The notes under the pieces were generated by a model. That model searched no databases. It worked only from the letters and a program-made list of their open reading frames with translations, and was not told the origin of the DNA. Positions 1 to 12,812 of a stretch of DNA of 64,000 bases are shown here, piece by piece; position 1 is the stretch's first letter, and each line of letters starts with the position of its first letter. Both the position numbers and the translations under genes were made by a program. The DNA comes from Alectoria sarmentosa. Its lineage: Eukaryota; Ascomycota; Lecanoromycetes; Lecanorales; Parmeliaceae. Location: assembly GCA_009733775.1 (NCBI GenBank), contig WOGZ01000056.1, forward strand, positions 80,650-144,649. The letters are read 5' to 3'.

Positions 1-418
1 TTCTTCTTTGACATCTTCGGTTGCCCTGCCTCTTCTTCCTCATCGGGTATCTCGTCGTCGTCATCGTAGTAGATCTCAGGTTTCTCCACCTCCTTCGTAG
101 ACGGATCCTCCTTGTCGTTCTGCTCAAATCTGCCCATGATGTCTTTGTACATCTCGTAAAGAGGATCTGTTTCATCAATGCTGTCAATGCCGTTAGGGGT
201 CCCATCTTGCTCTTCGTCCGTTGGAGCTGCAGGCTCAGCTATGGACGTCACCACTTCCGATTTACTGGAAGGCTCTGGAGATGGTACGGAGCTTGCCTGT
301 GATAGCTAGTAGGTATATGTGGTTTCACTGCGTAGATGCGACATACCTCATTTTGTTTTGCCGCCTTCTTCTTCGCTCTTCGGAGCTGGTTTTTCGTAGG
401 TTTCGTCGCAGTAGGCAT
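1..418 (-). CDS. Splicing factor 3b subunit 2 (SF3B2/Cus1/Sap145), 5' part only
   Basis: This is the N-terminal part of the SF3b145 component of U2 snRNP, which helps anchor U2 at the branch site in the nucleus. Exon 1 (418-347) starts at ATG 418 and encodes a lysine-rich start, MPTATKPTKNQLRRAKKKAA, typical of the family. A 50-base intron (346-297, GTATGT..CAG) follows in phase 0. Exon 2 runs from 296 off the window edge. Its end carries the acidic block YYDDDDEIPDEEEE followed by QPKMSKK, which sits just before the conserved DUF382 core in this family; the core itself is outside the window. An upstream in-frame ATG at 502 exists, but the family start matches 418. Identification rests on these two motifs and the spacing between them, so I am fairly sure of the family. 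The rest of the gene cannot be judged. Confidence 0.82.
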
Positions 419-1479
419 CGTTGCTTCGAGGTATCGATACCACTCCCACAGATGGAAAATTTTAACAAGGGGCTTTACAAAATCAGTCCCCAATTCTTTC
501 AATGCTGAGTGGTAGAAGCGTTGGAGTATAGAGGTTTGAATGGAATGAGTCCTGGAGTGAAGGAAAAAGGAAGATCCACGCTAATTTGAGCCTTCCCAGG
601 CGATCCTTTTCGAGGTCGGCCCTGGCAGCCTGAGGGCCCTTCTCCGCTCAAATAGCTACTCGTAAAGTAATTGTTTGTTTACTCGTATCTTTACGATTGG
701 TTGAGTCATCCACTTCGCATTAGAGTGGGATTGTGAATTGAGAACACAAAATGAAATCGATCTATCAAATGCTTCTAAATACAACGAATGCTTCTCCTCC
801 TTTGGACCATCATTGCTCGTTCACCCGTGCAAAGCGTGCAATGCATCCGTGCAGGACAATTCGGACAGCATCTCTAGGGTGAGACACGGTGTTCTGGTTC
901 TCAGGTGTTGCAGTCGTATGTGTGTCAAGGAGAGAAATAACGTTGCACTGAGATACGGTGCGTGCTGCGGTCGTTGCGGACGAGCAGGTGAGCATCGCAG
1001 GGTGCTGTCATGGACCAAGCAGATGACCCAGCTGCAGCTCTTCCAAAAGGCGGGATAAAGCTATGCGTGGTCAAATGCGTAAGCCGAATATCGTACCTTG
1101 AGTCGTGAAAAAGAAAATCGTGACAAAATGAGAACTTGGGTGTGAAGTATGGTCTACCAACATGAACACGAAGTGTTGGAACTGCTGTGTCCATGCTTGG
1201 GTCCCATTTAGAGTCCATCAACATGATCCTGCTAAATCGAGCAGAAATGTCGTTGAAGTCCTTGAAGAATGCTATGATTGGCCTCGAGACCGAACGTGCT
1301 TTCCAAACGCGTAAAAATGCCAATGAGCACCATGCTTTCACATGATTTCGATAATTAGCCAATCGATATCATGTCGGCAAGATGATCGGAAATACTTTGC
1401 CGTATTCGTATATGTGTATCGTAAAGTGGCCGTTATGTTCGTGTCGTCATATCGATTACAGTCTAATCAAAGGTTCTCT
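419..1479. other. Intergenic: SF3B2 promoter and PUF gene 3' flank
   Basis: No gene is supported here. Open frames in this stretch are short, overlap on both strands and lack recognisable motifs. The left part must hold the promoter of the SF3B2 gene (which reads leftward), and the right part the 3' UTR and terminator of the PUF gene. I see no tRNA or repeat. Confidence 0.6.
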
Positions 1480-4400
1480 TCAGAAGAAGCCACCGTTGAC
1501 TTGAGGCAGACGCGCGTAAGACTGAGAGGGCTGTTGTACAGATTGTTGATTGTCCGGGTTAAATTGCATGAAGTTGTTTGAACCGTTGCTCATAGTTTGA
1601 GCGTGAGAGACTGGAGGCTGGTACTGAGGGTAGGCGCCGCGAAAAGGGGCAGCGAAGGCGTTGTTGATGGCATTGTATCCATTGGATGATGCTGCGTATG
1701 TGTTTGAGGCAGGACTAGAAGTCATCTGCAATGACAAGGGGATCTGTCCCGAGGAGCGATCAGTTGGAGTGCCGCTACCGCTGAAGCGGCCTTGACCATG
1801 GCCTTGACCATGACCATCTTGTGCCATGATCTTGCTCTGAATGCGACGGCCATGAGGAGTTTGACGGACCGCTGGCAGAATTGGACGGATAGCTTCGACG
1901 AGGCGACCTTTGGTCTCCGGGTCCGCGAAATCTAATGCTGTTTGGACGACGTAGTTGGCGTATGAGTCGCGCAACATCTTCTCGAGCTCATTGGCATTCA
2001 GCATCTCTTCAATCATCATCTGTGTAACAGAAGGTTGGGCTCCACGAAGACACTTCTCGATGACGTTGGAGCTAAATTTCTGCTTTGACAACTGAGGTAT
2101 CTGGCCTTGGAAGGTGTAGCAGAGCGGGTCAGTGAAGCAAGACTCCTGGAGATCGACAATATATTGAAGGACGTAGTTGCCAAAGGGATCCTGAACAAGA
2201 TGGAAGGCGCTGTTAGTGATTTGGCTGATGATATTGGCTTTCTGGTGGCCCGTGGCGTGGTCTATACAACGCTGCAGCACGCAACAGCCATGACGATGAG
2301 TTCCAACCGACACGCAATTAGTGCCAACAGTATCAAAGATGAACTACCTTTGGTTAATCAAGTACTACTGGGGTACAAAGAATAACGTACCTGAGCATCA
2401 TCGGGGGAGAGACGATTGAGACATTTCTGAATGACATGGTTGCCGTTCAAGTCCTGGATGAGCTCCACCACCTTACCATTGAGAGCATTGATGACCGTCT
2501 GGATCTGCTCAGGCGTAGAGACAAATTCTATCATCTTCTGCAGAGCCCGCGTACCGTGGCTGTTCAACGCGATCTTGACCATCTCTGGGGCGGCGTTGTT
2601 GATCAGGACTGTACGCTGCTCATCATTTGAGAACTCGAGAAGCTTCTGGCAGAGATAATTGCCAAACGGATCTGCATTGGTCAGCAGGAGCACTCACGGT
2701 GTTGAGATGGGAAATAGTACCAGTCATGAGCTCCACGACATGCTGGTGTGTCTCGACGAAAATCAGTTGGACATGCTCAGGATTGCGCTCTTCCAACTTC
2801 TTCTGCAGGTAACGACAGCCATGCTGGTCTTTGCAGAATCCAAGGATCTCGCCTTGAAGGTGCTCTAATTTGACGTTGGTGAAGCGGGCATTCTCTGGGT
2901 TTTGTGTCAGTGAAGGTGATGGAGTGAGGTGAGAAGAAGATTACCATCGCCATTTTGCATACGTCTCTGCTGGATTACACGCGCCTGGCTATCCTGGAAC
3001 CGGCCTTGAGGGCCGTAATTCGGATAAGGAGAAAATCCGTTCTGCGGCTGGAAAGCTTGCATCTGGTTATGGAAAGCCATAGGATTGGCCATTTGCATCG
3101 GAGTCATTCCCATATTCACCATCTGCATTCCAAAGGCAGGGTAATAAGCCTGGTTCGGAAACTGCATCGCATTGTTGAGCTGAGCCATCGCATTCGGCAT
3201 TGACTCGACGGGGGAGGCGGCGGTCGTAGGAGGACCAAAGGGAGCAGCGCTGGCTTGCAGTCCAGATAGGACCTGCTGGTAAACGTTTGGTTGCTCGTCA
3301 CGTCGAACATCGCCTCCTGACAGCTCACGGCTATGACGATTACTCATGGCATTCGGAGGAATACGGCCCAGACTAGCATTGTGGTCGTGGAAATGTTGCT
3401 GAGCCTGAGTCTTGGGAGGAGTGATATTCGACATCAATCCGTTGGTTTTCTTTAATGTGGGAACATCGTTGGTCGAGTAGGAAGAATGGATGTTTGCTAG
3501 CGCGGGTCGGACTGGCTCGTTCGACACAATTTGCCCGTGTTGAGTTGGTTGACCATATGCGGCCAAACTTGCCTCCATGGAGTGTCGGTTCAGTCGAGCA
3601 TTACCCATGGCCTCAGAAGACTTTTGAGAATCGGAATGAGAGGTGCCGTTGCTCGAAGGACCAAGCGACAGAGAATTCATAGCGTGTGGCAGCCCCTGTT
3701 GGGAATGGCGGTGACGCGGGAAGGGGGTCCATGCTTCGCTTTGCTCTGAATTCGAAAGTGCCAGGTCTAGTGCAGCCGAAGACGCAGAGAGCTGCAGCAA
3801 GCCGTTAGCTATGACCACATCTTCGATTCCTTGTTGTCACTTACAACTCCAGGAAACTCGTTTCGACGGACCAGGATTGGAAATTTATCGTCTGTGGCGT
3901 TCATTTGCAGATAGCTCTTGACATCGGGGGAAGTGGTAGACTCTTTAGAGTCTTCATCGTCAAAGAGAAAGCTTGTAGTATTGATTTGTCCTAAGCCCAT
4001 AGTAGCAGAGTGCTCTGGTACGGTCTCGTGGGTCCGGCTTCTCAGCCCAGTGACTGGCATAGAGTAGCGATGATTGACTGCGGCATTGCGACGGCTTGTG
4101 CCATTGGTCTCAGGAACATAAGCCGATGCTCTGTCGTTAGAACCGCGCCGAGATCCGGGTACAGACTTCGACGGAAGCATATCCGAATTGATGGAATTGT
4201 GCAGTGTCTGGGCTAATTCTGACGGAGGTGACGTGAGCTGGGAGCCAGAGCGACTGCTACGAGTGTTCAGGCCGGGAGGAGAATTAATGCTCGAGGAAGA
4301 GTATCGATTGCTCCGAGCAAAGACTGACGGGAAGGCGTGGTCACGGTACTCCGGAGGTGTCGTAGGTTCACTCTGGTGTCCAGCGTTGTAGCTAGCTCGC

Positions 4401-5059
4401 TCAAGATCTAAAGTCATTCGGTCAAGTTCTTCTTTCTGACGAGTCTCTCGAGTTTGAAAGTCGAACAGCAAGGCAGCGTGTTGCTTTCGCTTTTCTGCAA
4501 GCATCTCGTATTCCTGCCTCTTCTTCTCGACCTGGAGGCGTTCAATGTCAGACATCTTGTCGAAACGGCGGGACTCCGCGGCGTGGTTGGGTCGAAGAGA
4601 ATGGCTGCTTACCAGCTGGGCCGTGTGAAAAGTCTGAGTGAAGGGATAATTAGCTAGTTGTGGCAGATTGTTTGACGGTCATATACGTACAGTAGACAAG
4701 TCAACTGGGTCCACTGCCTGGGCGGGCTGTTGACCGATAGGGGTGATTCCCGGCATCTTGCCCAAATCAGTGGTTTGACGACGCTGTAGACTTCCTCGTA
4801 CGTCGTTGAACGGCTGGCTCTGAGTTTGCATGAAGCTTCCAGAGTACCTTGCGGGAGTTGTAGTTCCGGTTGTGTTTGAGGATGAGGTAGGGTTTGGTGA
4901 TCGTAGCTCGTCGTAACGAGCCGAGAGAGCGTTGTAAGCCATCTGCAGTGATCAAGGAGAATGCATTAGCGTTGTGATATGGTGAAAGTCAGGTAAGGAA
5001 GCCAGGCGGGGCGAGCGGTGAGGCAGACTGACGATGTTGGAGTGTGGAAGTGAAGACAT
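1480..5059 (-). CDS. Pumilio/PUF-family RNA-binding protein, about 1077 aa
   Basis: PUF proteins bind UGUA-type motifs in mRNA 3' UTRs and control mRNA decay or translation in the cytoplasm. I rebuilt seven exons on the minus strand: 5059-5033, 4942-4691, 4633-3845, 3791-2945, 2894-2721, 2671-2391, 2343-1480. The introns (90, 57, 53, 50, 49, 47 bases) close in frame. Residues about 120-175 look like a coiled coil rich in E/K/R (MSDIERLQVEKKRQEYEML). Residues 200-630 are low-complexity S/N/Q/P-rich. The PUF repeats occupy about 640-960, with diagnostic pieces such as DPFGNYLCQKLLE, NGNHVIQKCL, HGCCVLQRCIDH, DPFGNYVLQYI and SYANYVVQTALD. The C-terminal tail is Q/N/G-rich. An insertion in the sixth or seventh repeat (CFTDPLCYTFQGQ..) is also seen in Schizosaccharomyces SPAC6G9.14-like PUFs, the group I would place it in. 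The first 9-codon exon is the least certain; translation might instead start at ATG 4942 after a 5' UTR intron. Confidence 0.88.
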
Positions 5060-6476
5060 GAGGGAGGAAGAGGGGAGAAGGGAGAAGAGGAAAAGTGAAG
5101 AAAGGCTTTTGCAGAACTTGAAGTCGGCTCAAAGACTCAACTCACAGTGAATGAAAAGCAATGTGAACTTGCGGAGTGTCAATGGTAAAGATTTCTGGCG
5201 TCAATCAATTGGATTTTCGGAGTGAATAGAAGTGCATTGGTTCGGCCTGCGAAGACCCTTACAGATCCTCGTGTCTTGCGGATTCGTACAGATGGTCTGA
5301 AGAATGGAAAACGACAATGAATAAGGGATAGTCGTCGTACAAATACAAGGACATACAACGGTCACGGGCCAAAGTAAAGAAAGGAAGTGGGATAATTGGA
5401 TTTTGGGAGATGGAGAGTGGGCTTGGCTCACTGGAGATTAAAAGCCGCTGGGGTCCAGATTTGGCGCGCTAGTTAGGTACTCCAGGAGTCCAGTTTGGCT
5501 GTTGACTTCTATTCTGCCTCGCTTCATGAGACCTATTCGAAGTCTCTTCAAAAGTCGGCGGGATCCTAGCAAATTTTTGCTTATACCCTATCATTTCATG
5601 GAACAACTTCATGTGGTCTTGGCAATTGTTTGTTTGTTGTATCGGCATGTCCTGAAAGCTATGACTGTGCTCACCATCTGAGAATATGCGCATAATTATC
5701 AAAGCTCTCCGCGAACACTCGCCAGAAATTGTTGCCAATCTTGCTTGCTTGAACAGGCAATTACAGCTATGAATTCGCTTGGTGGTCTCCGATACCCCAT
5801 CCAAGTCCCCGCAGCATCGGTGTAGATAGCACTGCCCTTTCGAGCCAACTCATACTTTGTCCGATGCACGAAAATGAGGCTCACGATTAAGCGTGGTGGT
5901 TCCCCTGAATCTAACGGCTCCCGTTGCAGCCTTTCAAGGAAGCAATGTAATCAATCCATCCATCCCTTTGTAGCAAACAAGCATGCATGATTCTAGCCAA
6001 GCTCAAGTGAAGACTGCTCGCTCATGACCCCGTAGAAGGTCACAATGGAAAGTATACAGTAGGCCGATTGCCAAGCGTGAGTAGAAAAGAAGGTGCAGCA
6101 GCACAAGCGAGAAACCCCACATCACAATTCCCACCAAGGCGGTGAACAACAATTGAAGCCCTAGTGTCGTCAGGGTCCGGTCTAAGCGGTCGATCTGCCG
6201 CTCTTTGGGGTAGGTCGAGGGAAGGTAAAGTAAAGTAAAGTAAAGTAAAGTAAAGTAAGGTAAGGTAGCACGGGTAAACTAGGTACTTTAGGTAGTTACT
6301 TTACTTTACTTTATGTGTAGACTTTACATCCCGAGGATGAAAATCGATTAAGCGAAAGGGAAAAAACCACCAGACAAATAATTATTCACTCATAAAAATC
6401 TCACCAGTCAATTGGTCCAAGCCCATATATCGTAACATACATGAACATAGAAAGATGACAGGAAACGAAAAAATTC
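5060..6476. other. Divergent intergenic region between the PUF and Pol III genes
   Basis: This 1.4 kb stretch holds two divergent promoters. I see no gene: the open frames are short and without family resemblance. It contains a TAAAG-repeat inverted pair (separate entry) about 165-250 bases upstream of the Pol III subunit start. Confidence 0.6.
6226..6313. repeat. (TAAAG)n microsatellite with a matching inverted arm
   Basis: Six tandem TAAAG units (6226-6255) pass into two TAAGG units. About 42 bases on, at 6298-6313, lies ACTTTACTTTACTTTA, an exact 16-base inverted complement of the repeat. The arrangement could form a hairpin in single-stranded DNA or RNA and lies in the promoter region of the downstream Pol III gene. 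Any function is unknown. Confidence 0.85.
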
Positions 6477-9400
6477 ATGGCTCCTTCAACGCGTGCCAGG
6501 TCTGTTGAGCCTGCTGTAGCGGCTCTTGAAAAGACCAAGTCTACCAAAGATTCTTCCCAAGTATGTCTGCATGACATGTGGAATGGGTACCAACATTGAC
6601 CCTGGCTGACTCTTCTCCTCATGATAGCCGGCATCCAAACCACCAACAAAGAAAGTCAGAACAGTAGCACCGCAGAAAGAAAAGGAGGCTCCGGGCGAAG
6701 ATGATGCACGTGCAGCCGGCACAAAGCCTCCAGCGAAGAGTGGCCAAGATGATGTAGGTACTCCGGTGTGAACCCTCGAGAGGCTCCAATTTAATCGCCC
6801 TAGGGCTTCGACGCTCTCCTCAAGCCTTTCTACCAAGGCAAGTCTCTAACAGATCCCATCGATACAGCAAAAGTAAGATGGCTTTTTTCTTCCACTTCCC
6901 CTCATCGTATCGAGTTGCATCATCTCGTATGTTTGAAGGAACCTCAGGCCGGCAGCGGGCAAAGGAACGAAAGCAACAAGGTTCGTCGGACTGTCTGACC
7001 ATTTCTAGGATAAATGGAATCTTCTTCCGGCATTTCTAAAGGTGAAGGGTCTCGTCAAACAACATATCGACTCGTACAATTTCTTCATCGATGTCGACCT
7101 CAAGAGAATTGTCAAAGCCAACCAGACCATACTCAGCGATATAGACCCAAAATTCTACATCACCTACACCAACATCTATGTTGGGAGACCAACCCGCCAT
7201 GATGAGGATCTAGCGGATATGTCTCGCACTAAATGGACGTCCACTGTCACTCCTAATGAATGCAGACTACGCGACACGACATACTCAGCACCTATCCTCG
7301 TCGACGTGGCCTACTGGCGCGGCGTGCGGGAGGTTCGTAGGAAGGGAATGGTTATTGGGCGGCTTCCCGTCATGTTAAGAAGTTCTAGGTGCGTCCTCTC
7401 AGACAAAGCTGAGAATGACATGGGGCGGCTTCAAGAATGTCCACTGGATCCCGGCGGTTACTTCGTGGTCAATGGAACTGAGAAGGTAATTCTGGTTCAA
7501 GAGCAAATCAGTAAGAATAGAGTCATCGTCGAGAAAGGCACTAGACATGGAATAGTTCAGGCTTCCGTGACATGGTACGTGCATATAAGGCCTCGCGTAT
7601 TCTCTCTGCTTATAATACCAGCTCAACACACGAGCGAAAGTCGAAAACCTACGTTGTCATGAGACACGATCGGATTTATTTGAAGCACAACTTCCTGAAC
7701 GAAGACCTTCCAATAGTACTGGTGCTTAAAGCTTTGGGGATCCATTCAGACCATGAGATAATGTTGCTTACTGCTGGGCACGATGGGTCTTATCAAGATA
7801 CCTTCACGGTCAACTTTGAAGAGTGTGCGAAGCTAGGCATCACTACTCAACATGAAGCCTTGGAGTACATTGGGCTCAAGATTCAAATCAAAGGGAGAAT
7901 CACTTCATCGGATCAACGACGCAAATACTCACAAGAGGCAGTAGAAGCTCTATCCAACGTGATATTGAATCACGTTCCCGTGCATGGTCTGGACTTCCGA
8001 CCAAAAGCTCTGTATGTGGCGGTCATGGTCAGGAGAACACTAATGGCTTTCCATGACAGCACCTTAGTAGACGATCGAGATTACTACGGGAACAAGCGAC
8101 TTGAACTGGCAGGCCAGCTTCTGTCTTTGCTCTTTGAGGACCTCTTCAAGAAATACAACCATGACATAAAAATCGCCATCGACAAAGTGTTGAAGAAACC
8201 AGTGCGAACAGAGGAGTTTGACGCTCTGAGGTATCTAACCATGCAACAAAACCACATCACTGCCGGTATTCAGCGATCTGTAGCTACGGGGAATTGGGAT
8301 CTGAGACGATTCAAGATGAAACGAGCGGGCGTGACACATGTCTTGAGTCGGCTAAGTTACATCAGTGCTCTGGGCATGATGACCAGAATCTCGAGTCAAT
8401 TTGAGAAGACCAGAAAAGTGTCGGGACCGCGGGCATTGCAACCGTCACAGTTTGGAATGTTGTGTCCATCGGATACGCCTGAAGGAGAAGCCTGTGGTTT
8501 GGTTAAGAACCTAGCTTTGATGACACACATCACCACCGACGACGAAGAAGGCCCTGTGAAAAAGCTGGTGTTTTCGCTCGGAGTGCAAGACATTACTGTG
8601 GTTAATGGTACAGACATATATGGTAACGGCGCTCATATCGTATTCATCAATGGTACACCTGTTGCCCTAACCCATCACCCGAGGCAGTTCATCAATAGCT
8701 TTCGCAAGCTTCGCCGATCCGGCCGTGTCTCTGAATTCGTCAGCATCGCTCTCAACGGTCACCAGAGTGCAGTGCATATCGCGACGGACGAGGGAAGAAT
8801 TTGCCGTCCTTTGATAATCGTCGAGAAAGGCAGATCCAAGGTGACTGCTCGCTCATTGCAAGCTCTGCGCAAAGGCAAGATTGGCTTCGATGATTTTCTT
8901 TCCCGAGGACTCGTCGAGTACTTAGATGTCAATGAAGAGGATGATTCCAACATCGCGATGGATGAGTCCAATATCAATCAGACGACCACCCACCTCGAGA
9001 TCGAGCCGTTCACCATTTTGGGAGCTGTGGCAGGACTCATTCCTTACCCTCATCACAATCAATCTCCTCGAAATACCTATCAATGCGCTATGGGAAAGCA
9101 AGCCATTGGCGCCATTGCCCACAACCAGTTTACCCGTATCGACAGTATCCTCTACCTCCTTGTCTACCCCCAAAAACCACTCGTCAAAACGCGTGCTATC
9201 GAGCTTATCCAGTACGATAAACTTCCTGCTGGCCAGAACGCAATTGTGGCAGTGATGTCCTACTCAGGCTACGACATCGAAGACGCCCTTGTCCTCAATA
9301 AAGCCTCATGCGATCGAAGTTTTGGGCGCTGCCAGGTCTTTCGCAAATACAACACCATCCTCCGAAAGTGGCCGAACGGCTTGGAAGAGCGTGTGGGTGA

Positions 9401-10424
9401 CCCTCATTTCGAGAACGGTTGGCCCGTCAAAAAGCATGCCATTCTTGATGAGCATGGCCTTGCTCAAGTTGGCGAAAAGATTTCTTATGGCGATGTCTAC
9501 AACATGAAGCAGACTCCTGTCAATCCTCACGCCAGTACCATTGGTAGCGAGTGGGGCAGCGGTGAGTACAAAGACGCGCCAATGTCGTACAAACTTCCAG
9601 ACCCGAGCTATATTGACAAAGTCATGGTCTCTGTCATGGAGTCCGACCACAAGATCATCAAGATCCAGACCCGCCAGACAAGAAGGCCAGAAGTCGGCGA
9701 TAAGTTTTCTTCTCGCCACGGCCAGAAAGGTGTCGTAGGTCTAATCGCTGAGCAAGTGGATATGCCTTTTACAGACGAAGGAATCGTGCCCGACATTATC
9801 ATGAACCCTCACGGTTTCCCCTCTCGTATGACAGTCGGTAAAATGCTCGAGCTCGTCTCTGGTAAAGCTGGCGTGCTTGCAGGAAATCTCCAATACGGCA
9901 CAGCCTTTGGTGGCAGCAAGGTCGAAGACATGGGAGACATACTAATTAAGCACGGTTTCAGCTATGGCGGCAAGGACTTCGTCACGAGTGGTATCACAGG
10001 AGAGAGTCTACCAGCGTACGTCTTCTTCGGCCCCATCTACTACCAGAAACTCAAACACATGGTCATGGACAAGATGCACTCTCGTGCCCGTGGCCCTCGA
10101 GCAACCCTTACTCGGCAGCCCATGGAAGGTCGTTCTCGAGACGGTGGTCTACGTCTGGGAGAAATGGAACGTGACTGCTTGATAGCGTACGGAGCTAGTC
10201 AATTGCTATTAGAGAGATTAATGTTGAGCAGTGATGCGCACGTCGTGGACATCTGTGCGACATGTGGTATGATGGGATATTCCGGGTACTGTCAGAGTTG
10301 TAAGAAGACTGAGGGAATGACAAAGATGACGATTCCGTACGCGGCGAAGCTGTTGATACAAGAGTTGTTGAGTATGAACGTGGTGGCTAGAGTGGGGCTG
10401 GAGGATGAGTTTCCTGCACAGTGA
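6477..10424 (+). CDS. DNA-directed RNA polymerase III second-largest subunit (RPC2/Rpc128), about 1215 aa
   Basis: This is a catalytic-core subunit of nuclear RNA polymerase III, which makes tRNA, 5S rRNA and U6 RNA. There are five exons: 6477-6560, 6628-6753, 6804-6872, 7009-7574 and 7622-10424; all phases close. The first two exons encode a lysine- and alanine-rich N-terminal extension with little conservation. The conserved protein begins in exon 3 ([20 protein letters not shown]) and continues [19 protein letters not shown]. Family landmarks are [11 protein letters not shown] (fork/lobe region), the exon 4/5 join giving [33 protein letters not shown], and the near-invariant [13 protein letters not shown] at about residues 974-986. 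The C-terminal zinc site [16 protein letters not shown] lies near residues 1160-1178. [15 protein letters not shown] is also present. The length fits Pol III RPC2 plus a short extension, and the sequence follows RPC2 rather than Pol I or Pol II paralogues. No breaks are seen. Confidence 0.96.
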
Positions 10425-10849
10425 AGAATTTTGTACTTTTGATGAAGATTGGTAGCATGATTGCTGCGATAAGTATTGTTGCATGGCTCTGGAGCGGGAT
10501 AGATAGCGGCTTAGCATTTGCAATGACCCCCGTTTCCCTCCTAGGGCAAAAACCTGAGTGAGACATTTAGACAATAAAAACCGGCTGCGTTTAAATCATA
10601 CATTCTGCGCCTATCCTTATATTGGATACATTTGCCTCTGTGGCAAAGCCTTGATTATACGGTCAGCCCTATATACAGTTTGGAGCTATTGACCAAGAGA
10701 AGAGCATGTCGAGGATGCTTCCATATATGCTTTGTTGTATCCAGATCCAATCCAAATACCCATACTTTGACACTACCATACCAGAACTCTCCAGTGTCGT
10801 ACGCCTCGTCCATACACGTCCAAAACGTTCCCAAATGTCATGATGTCCT
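10425..10849. other. Convergent 3' intergenic region
   Basis: This short AT-richer interval lies between the stop codons of the Pol III gene and the ankyrin gene, so the genes are tail to tail. It should hold both polyadenylation regions. No gene is seen. Confidence 0.6.
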
Positions 10850-11484
10850 TTAGATCATCTGGCTTGCACCTTTTGTTCCCCCAACTCCTCCCTTCGCCTC
10901 TGCTTTTCCCTCTTCTCTTCCACCTTTTTCACTCTTGAGCATCTCCCTTTGCCTCGAGAACTTTTCACCGTACTCATCTGTCTTTTTAAACAGCTCCACG
11001 GCCTCCCACGCACTCGGCCGGCCCAAATCTACGTCTGCTCCTGCTCTCAGCAGAATATCCACGATTTCATTTTCGTTCTTGAACACAGCGCCGGCGAGCG
11101 GGGACTGGTTACGATCGTTCAATCGGTTCGGGTCAGCACCATGAGAGAGAAGAAGTTGGGAAAGTGGAGCGTGACCGTGGTAGGTTGAGAGCATAAGCTG
11201 TGAGAGGTATTAGAAAAGTTCCTGCGCTAGGGCTCTTGGTGTGGGATGATGAGATGTGGTCAAGATTATTGGTAAGATAGGTGAGGAGAGATGAGAAGGC
11301 ACTAGAAATAGGAAGAGTGTACCAGGCTGTCGCCCTTATCATTGGTCATGTTTGGTGGTAGGCCTGCTGGCAGCGCTTGCTCAAAGATTGGCATGTCACC
11401 TTGTCTGGCTGCGTCGTACATTCTAGTCGCAAATGCAACAATTTCGGAAGATTCAGGGGTAGGTTGGATGGTTTGGTCACCCAT
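10850..11484 (-). CDS. Small ankyrin-repeat protein, 169 aa
   Basis: Two exons (11484-11323 and 11197-10850) are separated by a 125-base intron with GTACAC and CACAG ends. The join is in phase 0 and gives ..NDKGDSLLMLSTYHGHAPLS, which restores an uninterrupted ankyrin repeat. Residues about 15-115 hold three repeats, with clear pieces ARQGDMPIFEQAL, GHAPLSQLLLSHGADPN and NENEIVDILLRAGADVD. The C-terminus is a charged K/E/G-rich tail. Compact fungal ankyrin proteins of this size are widespread (for example SPAC105.02c in fission yeast), with no clear assigned role. Ankyrin repeats bind proteins; the partner cannot be told from sequence. It is convergent with the Pol III gene. Confidence 0.85.
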
Positions 11485-12359
11485 GGCCTCAATCGGACAG
11501 CTTCCTGTTTCACTAGGTGATTGAGATATACAAGAGGAAAGTAGACGAATAGTAGGTCAAGCCTGGCAAGCATCAGTAGCAGCAGTAGCGGTAGCTTCGC
11601 GGTTTCTTGTTTCGGGGTGTAATTAAAGATTGGTCAGTTGAGGGAATGATGTAAGTTGTTTGCTGGTCTGCAATACGGTACGGGTTTGGATGAGGCTCGG
11701 GGTTTAGAAAACGATCGACGGCTAAGACGAAAAGCGTTACTCTAGTAATTTCACATCGAGTATAAGGTACCGCCGTAGGTCGACAATGATAAAAACATGA
11801 TTCGCGATCCTTTAATCAGATGCTTCAGGGCAATAATATATGCAATCGATATCTAAATAAAAGTCGAGACATGCAATCGGAAGCATGTCGGCAGTTACCA
11901 AGGTATAAGATCGTCCATCGGGACTGGCGCTAGTGTATCTCACCTTCTTAATTTCATCAGCGACGACAACCTGATTTACTGTCCGTCAAAGCTCCTACTC
12001 ACGAGTGCCGACTGTCCAATTCAAATCTCCAATTTTCCGACTTGATGATACCTTTCTTCCTTTCGTTTTCGGGAATGGATTGATAATGCACTACCAGGCT
12101 CACCGCAAGCTTTGACACAGGATCAACTTATCACCCAAAAGCTTGGCGGGCAATTAAACAACATGCTCAGTCCACCAAAGCGGAGAAGACCTATCAAGCG
12201 AATATTCTTAGGCCTACGAGCGCTAACGCCATGCAGTCTCGAGTAAAGCAGAAGGAGTCATCGACTTGAGGACCATCTTCAAGAAAACAATCCTTAACAT
12301 GTTGAAACGCTATTAACAACCAGGCGCAGATGCTCGACGAGGAAGATCCGAGATAATAA

Positions 12360-12812
12360 CCCCCTTGCCTATCAACAATGACCAATCGACTATTTGCGAG
12401 AATTCAGCTACCGATAGCATTGTTCGCCCCAAAGCTCTAGATCTTCCAAGAGTAGGTCGATATCCCAACCGAATGACTGTTCAGAGGAGCGCTCGATCTA
12501 GTCGCCGCGCCGCGAATACCAGTCCATTGCAAAAGCCAGTAGACTTCCGCTTCGCCAAGCACCCACGGTTCCCAAGTCGTTGAACGGAGAAAGGGCATCA
12601 CAAGCCGGCGGGGTTCTAGGAAACCATACGACTCTCCTTAGGACCAGTCGTGGAGAGAGCGTGATACCGGTATCGTTGAAGCACTCAACGCTCGTTTCGA
12701 TTATCAAAGTCTTGATTTAGCAATGCTAGATGCGGCGGCTAATACAGACCCTTATTTACGGCAGCATCTCATCGAACAGAGAATAGGGCTGACCTGGAAC
12801 TTTTTTTTCTAA
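12360..12812 (+). pseudogene. Possible degraded gene, unrecognised
   Basis: Two plus-strand frames together read like one protein. The first runs from about 12360 to 12583 and includes RPKALDLPRVGRYPNRMT. The second runs to about 12810 and contains an internal TAG plus the protein-like stretch TGIVEALNARFDYQSLDLAM, followed by LDAAANTDPYLRQHLIEQR. A frame change near 12584 and the stop at about 12639 interrupt it. An intron could explain one break. I do not recognise a family, and the sequence could also be chance. Confidence 0.25.

Noticed and set aside
925..1362. 145-codon minus-strand frame between SF3B2 and the PUF gene
   Set aside because: Overlaps several other frames on both strands, no domain, and lies where the PUF 3' UTR is expected.
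6486..6836. 116-codon minus-strand frame
   Set aside because: It is antisense to exons 1-3 of the Pol III subunit gene, whose plus-strand splicing restores the conserved N-terminus.
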